Positions 38,579 to 50,600 of a stretch of DNA of 64,000 nt are shown in pieces. The stretch's first letter is position 1; each line of letters begins with the position of its first letter. Below the pieces are notes generated by a model, which worked only from the letters and a program-made list of their open reading frames with translations, had not been told where the DNA came from and did not search any database. A program made the position numbers and the translations under genes. Source of the DNA: Arenicola marina (taxonomy: Eukaryota; Annelida; Polychaeta; Arenicolidae); NCBI GenBank assembly GCA_964019135.1, contig OZ025264.1, positions 37,967,994 to 38,031,993 of the forward strand. Reading direction: 5' to 3'.

Positions 38579-39562
38579 CGTCAGTGGCGCGAGGCGGTAC
38601 ACCCAGCGTCAGTGGCGCCAGGCAGTACACCCAGCGTCAATGGCGCCAGGCAGTACACCCAGCGTCAGTGGCACCAGGCAGTACACCCGGCGTCAATGGC
38701 GCCAAGCAGTACACCCAGCGTCAATGGCGCCAGGCAGCACACCCAGCGTCAGTGGGGCCAGGCAGTACACCCAGCGTCAGCGGCGCCACGCAGTACACCC
38801 AGCGTCAGTGGCGCCAGGCTTTACATCCAGCGTCAGTGGCGCCAGGCAGTACACCCAGCGTCAGTGGCGCCAGGCAGTACACCCAGCGTCAGTTGGGCCA
38901 GGCAGTAAACCCAGCGTTAGTGGCGCGAGGCAGTACACCCAGCGTCACTGGCGCGAGGCAGTACACCCAGCGTTAGTGGCGCCAGGCAGTACACCCAGCG
39001 TTAGTGGCGCGAGGCAGTACACCCAGCGTTAGTGGCGCCAAGCAGTACACCCAGCGTTATTGGCGCCAGGCAGTACACCCAGCGTCACTGGCGCCAGGCA
39101 GTACACCCAGCGTTAGTGGCGCGAGGCAGTACACCCAGCGTTAGTGGCGCCAGGCAGTACACCCAGCGTCAGTGGCGCCAGGCAATACACCCAGCGTCGG
39201 TGGCGCCAGGCAGTACACCTAGCGTCAGTGGCGCGAGGCAGTACACCCAGCGTCAGTGGCGCCAGCCAGTACACCCAGCGTCAGTGGCGGCAGGCAGTAC
39301 ACCCAGCGTCAGTGGCGCCAGGCAATACACTCAGTGTCAGTGGCACCAGGCCGTACACCCAGCGTCAGTGGCGCGAGGCAGTACACCCAGCGTCAGTGGC
39401 GCCAGCCAGTACACCAAGCGTCAGTGGCGCCATCCAGTACACCCAGCGTCAGTGGCACCAGGCAGTACACCCAGTGTCAGTGGCGCGAGGCAATACACCC
39501 AGCGTCAGTGGCGCGAGGCAGTACACCCAGCGTTAGTGGGGCCAGGCAGTACACCAAGCGTT

Positions 39563-41546
39563 AGTGGCGCCAGGCAGTACACCCAGCGTCAGTGGCGTCA
39601 GGCAGTACACCAAGCGTCAGTGGCGCGAGGCAGTACACCCAGCGTCAGTGGCGCCAGGCAGTACACCCAGCGTTAGTGGCGCCAGGCAGTACACCCAGCG
39701 TCAGTGGCGCGAGGCAGTACACCCAGCGTCAATGGCGCCAGGCAGTACACCCAGCGTTGGTGGCGCCAAGCAGTACACCCAGCGTCAGTGGCGCGAGGCC
39801 GTACACCCAGCGTCAATGGCGCCAGGCAGCACACCCAGCGTTAGTGGCGCCAGGCAGTACACCCAGCGTTAGTGGCGCCAGGCAGTACACCCAGCGTTAG
39901 TGGCGCCAAGCGGTACACCCAGCGTTAGTGGCGCCAGGCAGTACACCCAGCGTTAGTGGCGCCAGGCAGTACACCCAGCGTTAGTGGCGCCAAGCGGTAC
40001 ACCCAGCGTTATTGGCGCCAGGCAGTACACCCAGCGTCAGTGGCGTCAGGCAGTACACCCAGCGTCAGTGGCGCCAGGCAATACACCCAGCGTCAATGGC
40101 GCCAGGCAGTACACCCAGCGTTAGTGGCGCGAGGCAGTACACCTAGCGTCAGTGGCGCCAGGCAGTACACCCAGCTTTAGTGGCGCCAGGCAGTACACCC
40201 AGCGTCAGCGGCGCCACGCAGTACACCCAGCGTCAGTGGCGCCAGGCTTTACATCCAGCGTCCGTGGCGCCAGGCAGTACACCCAGCGTCAGTGGCGCCA
40301 GGCAGTACACCCAGCGTCAGTTGGTCCAGGCAGTAAACCCAGCGTTAGTGGCGCGAGGCAGTACACCCAGCGTTAGTGGCGCGAGGCAGTACACCCAGCG
40401 TTAGTGGCGCCAGGCAGTACACCCAGCGTCAGTGGCGCCAGGCAGTACACCCAGCGTCAGTGGCGTCAGGCGGTACACCCAGCGTCAGTGGCGCCAGGCA
40501 GTACACCCAGCGTCAATGGCGCCAGGCAGTACACCCAGCGTCAGTGGCACCAGGCAGTACACCCAGCGTCAGTGGCGCCAAGCAGTACACCCAGCGTCAA
40601 TGGCGCCAGGCAGTACACACAGCGTCAGTGGGGCCAGGCAGTACACCCAGCGTTAGTGGCGCGAGGTAGTACACCCAGCGTCAGCGGCGCCAGGCAGTAC
40701 ACCCAGCGTCAGTGGCGCCAGGCAGTGCACCCAGCGTCAGTGGCGCCAGGCAGTACACCTAGCGTCAGTTGGGCCAGGCAGTACACCCAGCGTCAGTGGC
40801 GCCAGGCAGTACACCCAGCGTCAGTGGCGCAAGGCAGTACACCCAGCGTCAGTGGCGCCAGGCAGTAAACCCAGCGTTAGTGGCGCGAGGCAGTACACCC
40901 AGCGTCAGTGGCGCGAGGCAGTACACCCAGCGTCAGTGGCGCCAGGCAGTACACCCAGCGTTAGTGGCGCGAGGCAGTACACCCAGCGTCAATGGCGCCA
41001 GGCAGTACACCCAGCGTTAGTGGCGCCAAGCAGTACACCCAGCGTTATTGGCGCCAGGCAGTACACCCAGCGTCAGTGGCGCCAGGCAGTACACCCAGCG
41101 TTAGTGGCGCGAGGCAGTACACCCAGCGTTGGTGGTGCCAGGCAGTACACCCAGCGTCAGTGGCGCCAGGCAGTACACTCAGTGTCAGTGGCGCCAGGCC
41201 GTACACCCAGCGTCAGTGGCGCGAGGCAGTACACCCAGCGTCAGTGGCGCCAGCCAGTACACCCAGCGTCAGTGGCGCCATCCAGTACACCCAGCGTCAG
41301 TGGCGCCAGGCAGTACACCCAGTGTCAGTGGCGCGAGGCAGTACACCCAGCGTCAGTGGCGCGAGGCAGTACACCCAGCGTTAGTGGCGCGCGGCAGTAC
41401 ACTCAGCGTTAGTGGCGCCATGCAGTACACCCAGCGTTAGTGGCGCCAAGCAGTACACCCCGCATTAGTGGCGGCAGGCAGTACACCCAGCGTCAGTGGC
41501 GCCAGGCAGTACACCCAGCGTCAGTGGCGCCAGGCAGTACACCCAG
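39563..41546 (+). repeat. Block repeated 2,968 bp downstream, copy B
   Basis: Counterpart of 36595-38578. Differences seen include A for C at 39612, G for A near 39759, TGGTGCC for TGGCGCC near 41134 and GCATTAG for GCGTTAG near 41463. Beyond 41546 the order resembles 13.1-13.4 kb rather than 38.6 kb, which marks a change of template. Confidence 0.87.
39915..40354 (+). repeat. 440-bp block repeated 1,876 bp downstream, copy A
   Basis: Shares variant order with 41791-42230 at a spacing of 67 units exactly. It includes the CCAAGCGG plus GTTATTGG pair, a GCTTTAGTGG unit, a CTTTACATCC unit and a TTGGTCC unit. The match ends at 40355, G here and C at 42231. This copy has GTCCGTGG where the other has GTCAGTGG. 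Confidence 0.85.
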
Positions 41547-41790
41547 GGTTAGTGGCGCGAGGCAGTACACCCAGCGTCAGTGGCGCGAGGCAGTACACCC
41601 AGCGTCAGTGGCGCCAGGCAGTACACCCAGCGTTAGTGGCGCCAGGCAGTACACCCAGCGTCAGTGGCGCGAGGCCGTACACCCAGCGTCAATGGCGCCA
41701 GGCAGCACACCCAGCGTTAGTGGCGCCAAGCAGTACACCCAGCGTTATTGGCGCCAGGCAGTACACCCAGCGTCAGTGGCGTCAGGCAGT

Positions 41791-42230
41791 ACACCCAGCG
41801 TTAGTGGCGCCAGGCAGTACACCCAGCGTTAGTGGCGCCAGGCAGTACACCCAGCGTTAGTGGCGCCAAGCGGTACACCCAGCGTTATTGGCCCCAGGCA
41901 GTACACCCAGCGTCAGTGGCGTCAGGCAGTACACCCAGCGTCAGTGGCGCCAGGCAATACACCCAGCGTCAATGGCGCCAGGCAGTACATCCAGCGTTAG
42001 TGGCGCGAGGCAGTACACCTAGCGTCAGTGGCGCCAGGCAGTACACCCAGCTTTAGTGGCGCCAGGCAGTACACCCAGCGTCAGCGGCGCCACGCAGTAC
42101 ACCCAGCGTCAGTGGCGCCAGGCTTTACATCCAGCGTCAGTGGCGCCAGGCAGTACACCCAGCGTCAGTGGCGCCAGGCAGTACACCCAGCGTCAGTTGG
42201 TCCAGGCAGTAAACCCAGCGTTAGTGGCGC
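41791..42230 (+). repeat. 440-bp block repeated 1,876 bp downstream, copy B
   Basis: Counterpart of 39915-40354. Small differences include GGCCCCAGG near 41891 and CATCCAGCG near 41989. Because it lies just beyond the 2,968-bp pair, the 39.5-42.3 kb interval has been copied more than once. Confidence 0.85.
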
Positions 42231-42867
42231 CAGGCAGTACACCCAGCGTCAGTGGCGCGAGGCAGTACACCCAGCGTTAGTGGCGCCAGGCAGTACACCC
42301 AGCGTCAGTGGCGCGAGGCAGTACACCTAGCGTCAATGGCGCCAGGCAGTACACCCAGCGTTAGTGGCGCCAAGCAGTACACCCAGCGTTATTGGCGCCA
42401 GGCAGTACACCCAGCGTCACTGGCGCCAGGCAGTACACCCAGCGTTAGTGGCGCGAGGCAGTACACCCAGCGTTAGTGGCGCCAGGCAGTACACCCAGGG
42501 TCAGTGGCGCCAGGCAATACAACCAGCGTCAGTGGTGCCAGGCAATACACCCAGCGTCAGTGGCGTCAGGCAGTACACCCAGCGTCAGTCGCGCGAGGCA
42601 GTACACCCAGCGTCAGTGGCGCCAGGCAGTACACCCAGCGTTAGTGGCGCCAGGCAGTACACCCAGCGTTAGTGGCGCGAGGCAGTACACCTAGCGTCAA
42701 TGGCGCCAGGCAGTACACCCAGCGTTAGTGGCGCCAAGCAGTACACCCAGCGTTATTGGCGCCAGGCAGTACACCCAGCGTCACTGGCGCCAGGCAGTAC
42801 ACCCAGCGTTAGTGGCGCGAGGCAGTACACCCAGCGTTAGTGGCGCGAGGCAGTACACCCAGCGTTA

Positions 42868-44025
42868 GTGGCGCCAGGCAGTACACCCAGGGTCAGTGGC
42901 GCCAGGCAATACACCCAGCGTCAGTGGCGCCAGGCAGTACACCCAGCGTCAGTGGCGCGAGGCAGTACACCCAGCGTCAGTGGCGCCAGCCAGTACACCC
43001 AGCGTCAGTGGCGCCAGGCAGTACACCCAGCGTCAGTGGCGCCAGGCAGTACACTCAGTGTCAGTGGCGCCAGGCCGTACACCCAGCGTCAGTGGCGCGA
43101 GGCAGTACACCCAGCGTCAGTGGCGCCAGCCAGTACACCCAGCGTCAGTGGCGCCATCCAGTACACCCAGCGTCAATGGCGCCAGGCAGTACACCCAGTG
43201 TCAGTGGCGCGAGGCAGTACACCCAGCGTCAGTGGCGCGAGGCAGTACACCCAGCGTTAGTGGCGCCAGGCAGTACACCCAGCGTTAGTGGCGGCAGGCA
43301 GTACACCCAGCGTCAGTGGCGCCAGGCAGTACACCCAGCGTCAGTGGCGCCAGGCAGTACACCCAGCGTCAGTGGCGTCAGGCAGTACACCCAGCGTCAG
43401 TGGCGCGAGGCAGTACACCCAGCGTCAGCGGCGCCAGGCAGTACACCCAGCGTTAGTGGCGCCAGGCAGTACACCCAGCGTCAGTGGCGCGAGGCAGTAC
43501 ACCCAGCGTCAATGGCGCCAGGCAGTACACCCAGCGTTAGTGGCGCCAAGCAGTACACCCAGCGTTATTGGCGCCAGGCAGTACACCCAGCGTCAGTGGC
43601 CTCAGGCAGTACACCCAGCGTTAGTGGCGCCAGGCAGTACACCCAGCGTTGGTGGCGCCAGGCAGTACACCCAGCGTTAGTGGCGCCAAGCGGTACACCC
43701 AGCGTTATTGGCGCCAGGCAGTACACCCAGCGTCAGTGGCGTCAGGCAGTACACCCAGCGTCAGTGGCGCCAGGCAATACACCCAGCGTTAGTGGCGCCA
43801 AGCAGTACACCCATCGTTAGTGGAGGAAGGCGGTACACCCAGCGTCAGTGGCGCCAGGCAGTACACCCAGCGTCAGTGGCGCCAGGCAGTACACCCACCG
43901 TTAGTGGCGCCAGGCAGTACACCCAGCGTTAGTGGCGCCAGGCAGTACACCCAGCGTTAGTGGCGCGAGGCAGTACACCCAGCGTCAGTGGCGCCAGGCA
44001 GTACACCCAGCGTCAGTGGCACCAG
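42868..44025 (+). repeat. Block shared with 13923-15080
   Basis: Same variant order as 13.9-15.1 kb at a spacing of 28,945 bp. It starts with a CCCAGGGTCAG unit and contains the GGCGGCAGG, CCAAGCAG plus GTTATTGG, GGAGGAAGGCGG and TATACCC markers. It shows that segments now far apart in the array share recent ancestry. Edges are approximate. Confidence 0.78.
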
Positions 44026-45120
44026 GCAGTATACCCAGCGTCAGTGGCGCCAGGCAGTGCACCCAGCGTCAGTGGCGCGAGGCAGTACACCCAGCGTCAG
44101 CGGTGCCAGGCAGTACACCCAGCGTCAGTGGCGCCGGGCAGTACACCCAGCGTCAGTGGCGCCAGGCAGTACACCCAGCGTCAGCGGCGCGAGGCAGTAC
44201 ATCCAGCGTCAGTGGCGCCAGGCCGTACACCCAGTGTCAATGGCGCCAGGCAGTACACCCAGCGTCAGTGGTGCCAGGCAGTACACCTAGCGCCAATGGC
44301 GCCAGGCAGTACACCCAGCGTCAGTGGCGCCAGGCAGTACACCCAGCGTCAGTGGCGCGAGGCAGTACACCCAGCGTCAGTGGCGCGAGGCAATACACCC
44401 AGCGTTAGTGGCGCCAGGCAGTACACCCAGCGTCAGCCGCGCCAGGCAGTACACCCAGCGTTAGTGGCGGGAGGCAGTACACCCATCGTTAGTGGCGCGA
44501 GGCAGTACACCCAGCGCCAGCGGCGCGGGGCAGTACACCCAGCGTTAGTGGCGGGAGGCGGTACACCCAGCGTCAGTGACGCCAGGCGGTACACCCAGCG
44601 TTAGTGGCGCCAGGCAGTACACCCAGCGTCAGTGGCGCCAGGCAGTACACCCAGCGTTAGTGGCGCCAGGCAGTACACCCAGCGTTAGTGGCGCCAGGCA
44701 GTACACCCAGCGTTAGTGGCGCGAGGCAGTACACCCAGCGTTAGTGGCGCCAGGCAGTACACCCAGCGTCAGTGGCGCCAGGCAGTACACCCAGCGTCAG
44801 TGGCGTCAGGCGGTACACCCAGCGTCAGTGGCGCCAGGCAGTACACCCAGCGTCAATGGCGCCAGGCAGTACACCCAGCGTCAGTGGCACCAGTCAGTAC
44901 ACCCAGCGTCAATGGCGCCAAGCAGTACACCCAGCGTCAATGGCGCCAGGCAGTACACACAGCGTCAGTGGGGCCAGGCAGTACACCCAGCGTTAGTGGC
45001 GCGAGGTAGTACACCCAGCGTCAGCGGCGCCAGGCAGTACACCCAGCGTCAGTGGCGCCAGGCAGTGCACCCAGCGTCAGTGGCGCCAGGCAGTACATCT
45101 AGCGTCAGTTGGGCCAGGCA

Positions 45121-45149
45121 GTACACCCCGCGTCAGTTGGCGCCAGGCA
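45121..45149 (+). repeat. 29-bp unit with one inserted T
   Basis: The unit reads CGTCAGTTGGCGCC, with an extra T near 45137, between a CACCCCGCG variant and an ordinary unit. The same insertion is at 52632 in the 7.5-kb duplicate. It is the only unit longer than 28 bp that I found, and it is needed to balance the array's phase. Confidence 0.9.
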
Positions 45150-45480
45150 GTACACCCAGCGTCAGTGGCGCAAGGCAGTACACCCAACGTCAGTGGCGCC
45201 AGGCAGTACACCAAGCGTTAGTGGCGCGAGGCAGTACACCCAGCGTCAGTGGCGCCAGGCAGTACACCCAGCGTCAATGGCGCCAGGCAGTACACCCAGC
45301 CTTCTTGGCGCGAGGCAGTACACCCAGCGTCAGTGGCGCCAGGCAGTACATCCAGCGTTAGTGGCGCCAGGCAGTACACCCAGCGTCAGCGGCGCCAGGC
45401 AGTACACCCAGCGTCAGTGGCGCCAGGCTTTACATCCAGCGTCAGTGGCGCCAGGCAGTACACCCAGCGTCAGTGGCGCC

Positions 45481-45704
45481 AGGCAGTACACCCAGCGTCA
45501 GTTGGGCCAGGCAGTAAACCCAGCGTTAGTGGCGCGAGGCAGTACACCAAGCGTCAGTACCGCGAGGCAGTACACCCAGCGTTAGTGGCGCCAGGCAGTA
45601 CACCCAGCGTCAGTTGGGCCAGGCAGTAAACCCAGCGTTAGTGGCGCGAGGCAGTACACCAAGCGTCAGTGGCGCGAGGCAGTACACCCAGCGTTAGTGG
45701 CGCC
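45481..45704 (+). repeat. Four-unit (112-bp) tandem duplication
   Basis: 45481-45592 is repeated at 45593-45704. Each copy carries a TTGGGCC unit, a GTAAACCC unit and a CACCAAGCG unit. The copies differ where the first has GTCAGTACCGCG and the second GTCAGTGGCGCG. The pair is present again at 52976-53199 inside the 7.5-kb duplicate. Confidence 0.9.
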
Positions 45705-46082
45705 AGGCAGTACACCCCGCGTTAGTGGCGCGAGGCAGTACACCCAGCGTCAATGGCGCCAGGCAGTACACCCAGCGTCAGTGGCGCGAGGCAGTACACC
45801 CAGCGTTAGTGGCGCCAAGCAGTACACCCAGCGTTAGTGGCGCCAGGCAGTACACCTAGCGTCAGTGGCGCCAGGCAGTACACCCAGCGTCAGTGGCGCC
45901 AGGCAGTACACCCAGCGTCAGTGGCGCCAGGCCGTACACCCAGCGTCAGTGGCGCGAGGCAGTACACCCAGCGTCAGTGGCGCCAGCCAGTACACCCAGC
46001 GTCAGTGGCGCCAGGCAATACACCCAGTGTCAGTGGCGCGAGGCAGTACACCCAGCGTCAGTGGCGCGAGGCAGTACACCCA

Positions 46083-46110
46083 GCGTTAGGGGCGCAGGCG
46101 TAAACCGGGC
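46083..46110 (+). repeat. 26-bp unit (GGCGCAGGCGTAAACC), first of eight
   Basis: This unit lacks one C of GGCGCC and the A at position 2, and has GTAAACC. Others of the type are near 47963, 48633, 49414, 53586, 55460, 56130 and 56911. The 46.09 and 53.59 kb copies also have GTTAGGGGCGC and CCGGGCG. The type is confined to the 7.5-kb duplicated segment, so it arose there and spread by local duplication. Confidence 0.9.
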
Positions 46111-46397
46111 GTTAGTGGCGCCGGGCAGTACACCCACCGTTAGTGGCGCCAAGCGGTACTCCCCGCGTTATTGGCGCCAGGCAGTACACCCAGCGTTAGT
46201 GGCGCGAGGCAGTACACCCAGCGTCAGTGGCGCCAGGCAGTACACCCAGCGTCAGTGGCACCAGGCAGTATACCCAGCGTCAGTGGCGCCAGGCAGTGCA
46301 CCCAGCGTCAGTGGCGCGAGGCAGTACACCCAGCGTCAGCGGTGCCAGGCAGTACACCCAGCGTCAGTGGCGCCAGGCAGTACACCCAGCGTCAGTG

Positions 46398-46410
46398 GCG
46401 CCAGCAGTAC
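46398..46410 (+). repeat. Single-base loss private to copy A (GCCAGCAG)
   Basis: One G of the usual GCCAGGCAG is missing near 46404; the counterpart near 53899 has both. The loss is in a run of two G, a typical site for either true slippage or a residual long-read error. Confidence 0.85.
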
Positions 46411-46657
46411 ACCCAGCGTCAGCGGCGCGAGGCAGTACATCCAGCGTCAGTGGCGCCAGGCAGTACACCCAGTGTCAGTGGCGCCAGGCAGTACACCCAG
46501 AGTCAGTGGCGCCAGGCAGTACACCTAGCGCCAATGGCGCCAGGCAGTACACCCAGCGTCAGTGGCGCCAGGCAGTACACCCGGCGTCAGTGGCGCGAGG
46601 CAGTACACCCAGCGTCAGTGGCGCGAGGCAATACACCCAGCGTTAGTGGCGCCAGGC

Positions 46658-46670
46658 AGTACACCAGCGC
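46658..46670 (+). repeat. Single-base loss private to copy A (ACACCAGCG)
   Basis: The usual CACCCAGCG has two C instead of three near 46664; the counterpart near 54160 has three. As with the loss at 46404 it falls in a short homopolymer and is not shared with the sister copy. Confidence 0.85.
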
Positions 46671-47408
46671 CAGCGGCGCGAGGCAGTACACCCAGCGTTA
46701 GTGGCGGGTAGCGGTACACCCAGCGTCAGTGACGCCAGGCGGTACACCCAGCGTTAGTGGCGCCAGGCAGTACACCCAGCGTCAGTGGCGCCAGGCAGTA
46801 CACCCAGCGTTAATGGCGCCAGGCAGTACACCCAGCGTTAGTGGCGCGAGGCAGTACACCCAGCGTTAGTGGCGCCAGGCAGTACACCCAGCGTCAGTGG
46901 CGCCAGGCAGTACACCCAACGTCAGTGGCGCCAGGCAGTACACCTAGCGTCAGTTGGGCCAGGCAGTACACCCAGCGTCAGTGGCGCCAGGCAGTACACC
47001 CAGCGTTAGTGGCGCCAGGCAGTACACCCAGCGTCAGTGGCGCCAGGCAGTGCACCCAGCGTCAGTGGCGCCAGGCAGTACACCTAGCGTCAGTTGGGCC
47101 AGGCAGTACACCCAGCGTCAGTGGCGCCAGGCAGTACACCCAGCGTCAGTGGCGCAAGGCAGTACACCCAACGTCAGTGGCGCCAGGCAGTACACCAAGG
47201 GTTAGTGGCGCGAGGCAGTACACCCAGCGTCAGTGGCGCCAGGCAGTACACCCAGCGTCAATGGCGCCAGGCAGTACACCCAGCGTTATTGGCGCGAGGC
47301 AGTACACCCAGCGTCAGCGGCGCCAGGCAGTACACCCAGCGTCAGTGGCGCCAGGCTTTACATCCAGCGTCAGTGGCGCCAGGCAGTACACCCAGCGTCA
47401 GTGGCGCC

Positions 47409-47632
47409 AGGCAGTACACCCAGCGTCAGTTGGGCCAGGCAGTAAACCCAGCGTTAGTGGCGCGAGGCAGTACACCAAGCGTCAGTGGCGCGAGGCAGTA
47501 CACCCAGCGTTAGTGGCGCCAGGCAGTACACCCAGCGTCAGTTGGGCCAGGCAGTAAACCCAGCGTTAGTGGCGCGAGGCAGTACACCAAGCGTCAGTGG
47601 CGCGAGGCAGTACACCCAGCGTTAGTGGCGCC
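47409..47632 (+). repeat. Four-unit (112-bp) tandem duplication
   Basis: Same composition as the pair at 45481: TTGGGCC near 47430 and 47542, each followed by GTAAACCC and CACCAAGCG. A related, slightly diverged pair sits at about 49001-49224 (TTGGGCC near 49022 and 49134). Recurrence of the same four-unit pair suggests the doubling preceded the spread of this module within the 45-49 kb interval. Confidence 0.88.
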
Positions 47633-50600
47633 AGGCAGTACACCCAGCGTTAGTGGCGCGAGGCAGTACACCTAGCGTTAGTGGCGCCAAGCAGTACACC
47701 CAGCGTTAGTGGCGCCAGGCAGTACACCTAGCGTCAGAGGCGCCAGGCAGTACACCCAGCGTCAGTGGCGCCAGGCAATACACCCAGCGTCAGTGGCGCC
47801 AGGCCGTACACCCAGAGTCAGTGGCGCGAGGCAGTACACCCAGCGTCAGTGGCGATAGCCAGTACACCCAGCGTCAGTGGCGCCAGGCAGTACACCCAGT
47901 GTCAGTGGCGCGAGGCAGTACACCCAGCGTCAGTGGCGCGAGGCAGTACACCCAGCGTTAGTGGCGCAGGCGTAAACCCAGCGTTAGTGGCGCCAGGCAG
48001 TACACCCAGCGTCAGTGGCGCCAGGCAGTACACCCAGCGTCAGTGGCACCAGGCAGTATACCCAGCGTCAGTGGCGCCAGGCAGTGCACCCAGCGTCAGT
48101 GGCGCGAGGCAGTACACCCAGCGTCAGCGGTGCCAGGCAGTACACCCAGCGTCAGTGGCGCCAGGCAGTACACCCAGAGTCAGTGGCGCCAGGCAGTACA
48201 CCTAGCGCCAATGGCGCCAGGCAGTACACCCAGCGTCAGTGGCGCCAGGCAGTACACCCAGCGTCAGTGGCGCGAGGCAGTACACCCAGCGTCAGTGGCG
48301 CGAGGCAATACACCCAGCGTTAGTGGCGCCAGGCAGTACACCCAGCGCCAGCGGCGCGAGGCAGTACACCCAGCGTTAGTGGCGGGAGGCGGTACACCCA
48401 GCGTCAGTGACGCCAGGCGGTACACCCAGCGTTAGTGGCGCCAGGCAGTACACCCAGCGTCAGTGGCGCCAGGCAGTACACCCAGCGTTAGTGGCGCCAG
48501 GCAGTACACCCAGCGTTAGTGGCGCGAGGCAGTACACCCAGCGTCAGTGGCGCCAGGCAGTACACCCAGTGTCAGTGGCGCGAGGCAGTACACCCAGCGT
48601 CAGTGGCGCGAGGCAGTACACCCAGCGTTAGTGGCGCAGGCGTAAACCCAGCGTTAGTGGCGCCAGGCAGTACACCCAGCGTCAGTGGCGCCAGGCAGTA
48701 CACCCAGCGTCAGTGGCACCAGGCAGTACACCCAGCGTCAATGGCGCCAGGCAGTACACACAGCGTCAGTGGGGCCAGGCAGTACACCCAGCGTTAGTGG
48801 CGCGAGGTAGTACACCCAGCGTCAGCGGCGCCAGGCAGTAAACCCAGCGTTAGTGGCGCGAGGCAGTACACCAAGCGTTAGTGGCGCGAGGTAGTACACC
48901 CAGCGTCAGCGGCGCCAGGCAGTACACCCAGCGTCAGTGGCGCCAGGCTTTACATCCAGCGTCAGTGGCGCCAGGCAGTACACCCAGCGTCAGTGGCGCC
49001 AGGCAATACACCCAGCGTCAGTTGGGCCAGGCAGTAACCCCAGCGTTAGTGGCGCGAGGCAGTACACCAAGCGTCAGTGGCGCGAGGCAGTACACCCAGC
49101 GTTAGTGGCGCCAGGCAGTACACCCAGCGTCAGTTGGGCCAGGCAGTAAACCCAGCGTTAGTGGCGCGAGGCAGTACACCAAGCGTCAGTGGCGCGAGGC
49201 AGTACACCCAGCGTCAGTGGCGCGAGGCAGTACACCCAGCGTTAGTGGCGCCAAGCAGTACACCTAGCGTTAGTGGCGCCAGGCAGTACACCTAGCGTCA
49301 GTGGCGCCAGGCAGTACACCCAGCGTCAGTGGCGCCAGGCAATACACCCAGCGTCAGTGGCGCCAGGCCGTACACCCAGAGTCAGTGGCGCGAGGCAGTA
49401 CACCCAGCGTTAGTGGCGCAGGCGTAAACCCAGCGTTAGTGGCGCCAGGCAGTACACCCAGCGTTAGTGGCGCCAAGCGGTACTCCCCGCGTTATTGGCG
49501 CCAGGCAGTACACCCAGCGTCAGTGGCGTCAGGCAGTACATCCAGCGTCAGTGGCGCCAGGCAATACACCCAGCGTTAGTGGCGCCAAGCAGTACACCCA
49601 GCGTTAGTGGCGTAAGGCGGTACACCCAGCGTCAGTGGCGCCAGGCAGTACACCCAGCGTCAGTGGCGCCAGGCAGTACACCCACCGTTAGTGGCGCCAG
49701 GCAGTACACCCAGCGTTAGTGGCGCCAGGCAGTACACCCAGCGTTAGTGGCGCGAGGCAGTACACCCAGCGTCAGTGGCGCCAGGCAGTACACCCAGCGT
49801 CAGTGGCACCAGGCAGTATACCCAGCGTCAGTGGCGCCAGGCAGTGCACCCAGCGTCAGTGGCGCGAGGCAGTACACCCAGCGTCAGTGGTGCCAGGTAG
49901 TACACCCAGCGTCAGTGGCGCCAGGCAGTACACCCAGCGTCAGTGGCGCCAGGCAGTACACCCAGCGTCAGCGGCGCGAGGCAGTACATCCAGCGTCAGT
50001 GGCGCCAGGCAGTACACCCAGTGTCAGTGGCGCCAGGCAGTACACCCAGCGTCAGTGGCGCCAGGCACTAAACCTAGCGCCAATGGCGCCAGGCAGTACA
50101 CCCAGCGTCAGTGGCGCCAGGCAGTACACCCAGCATCAGTGGAGCGAGGCAGTACACCCAGCGTCAGTGGCGCGAGGCAATACACCCAGCGTTAGTGGCG
50201 CCAGGCAGTACACCCAGCGTCAGCCGCGCCAGGCAGTACACCCAGCGTTAGTGGCGGGAGGCAGTACACCCATCGTTAGTGGCGCGAGGCAGTACACCCA
50301 GCGCCAGCGGCGCGAGGCAGTACACCCAGCGTTAGTGGCGGGAGGCAGTACACCCAGCGTTAGTGGCGCCAGGCAGTACACCCAGCGTCAGTGGCGCCAG
50401 GCAGTACACCCAGCGTTAGTGGCGCCAGGCAGTACACCCAGCGTTAGTGGCGCGAGGCAGTACACCCAGCCTTAGTGGCGCCAGGCAGTACACCCAGCGT
50501 CAGTGGCGCCAGGCAGTACACCCAGCGTTAGTGGCGCCAGGCACTACATCCAGCGTTAGTGGCGCGAGGCAGTACACCCAGCGTTAGTGGCGCCAGGCAG

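Larger units (their letters stand above)
30671..38907 (+). repeat. Copy B of the ancestral 7.1-kb segment
   Basis: Sister of 17291-30670. It lacks the 2,043-bp and 4,227-bp expansions of that copy: near 35.7 kb the order jumps directly from what matches 21.2 kb to what matches 23.25 kb. It carries part of a 1,119-bp duplication instead, and 8,229 - 1,119 = 7,110 bp, the same ancestral length. The right edge is at 38908, where GTAAAC replaces GTACAC. Junction homology between the copies is about 8 bases at 30671-30678. Confidence 0.88.
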
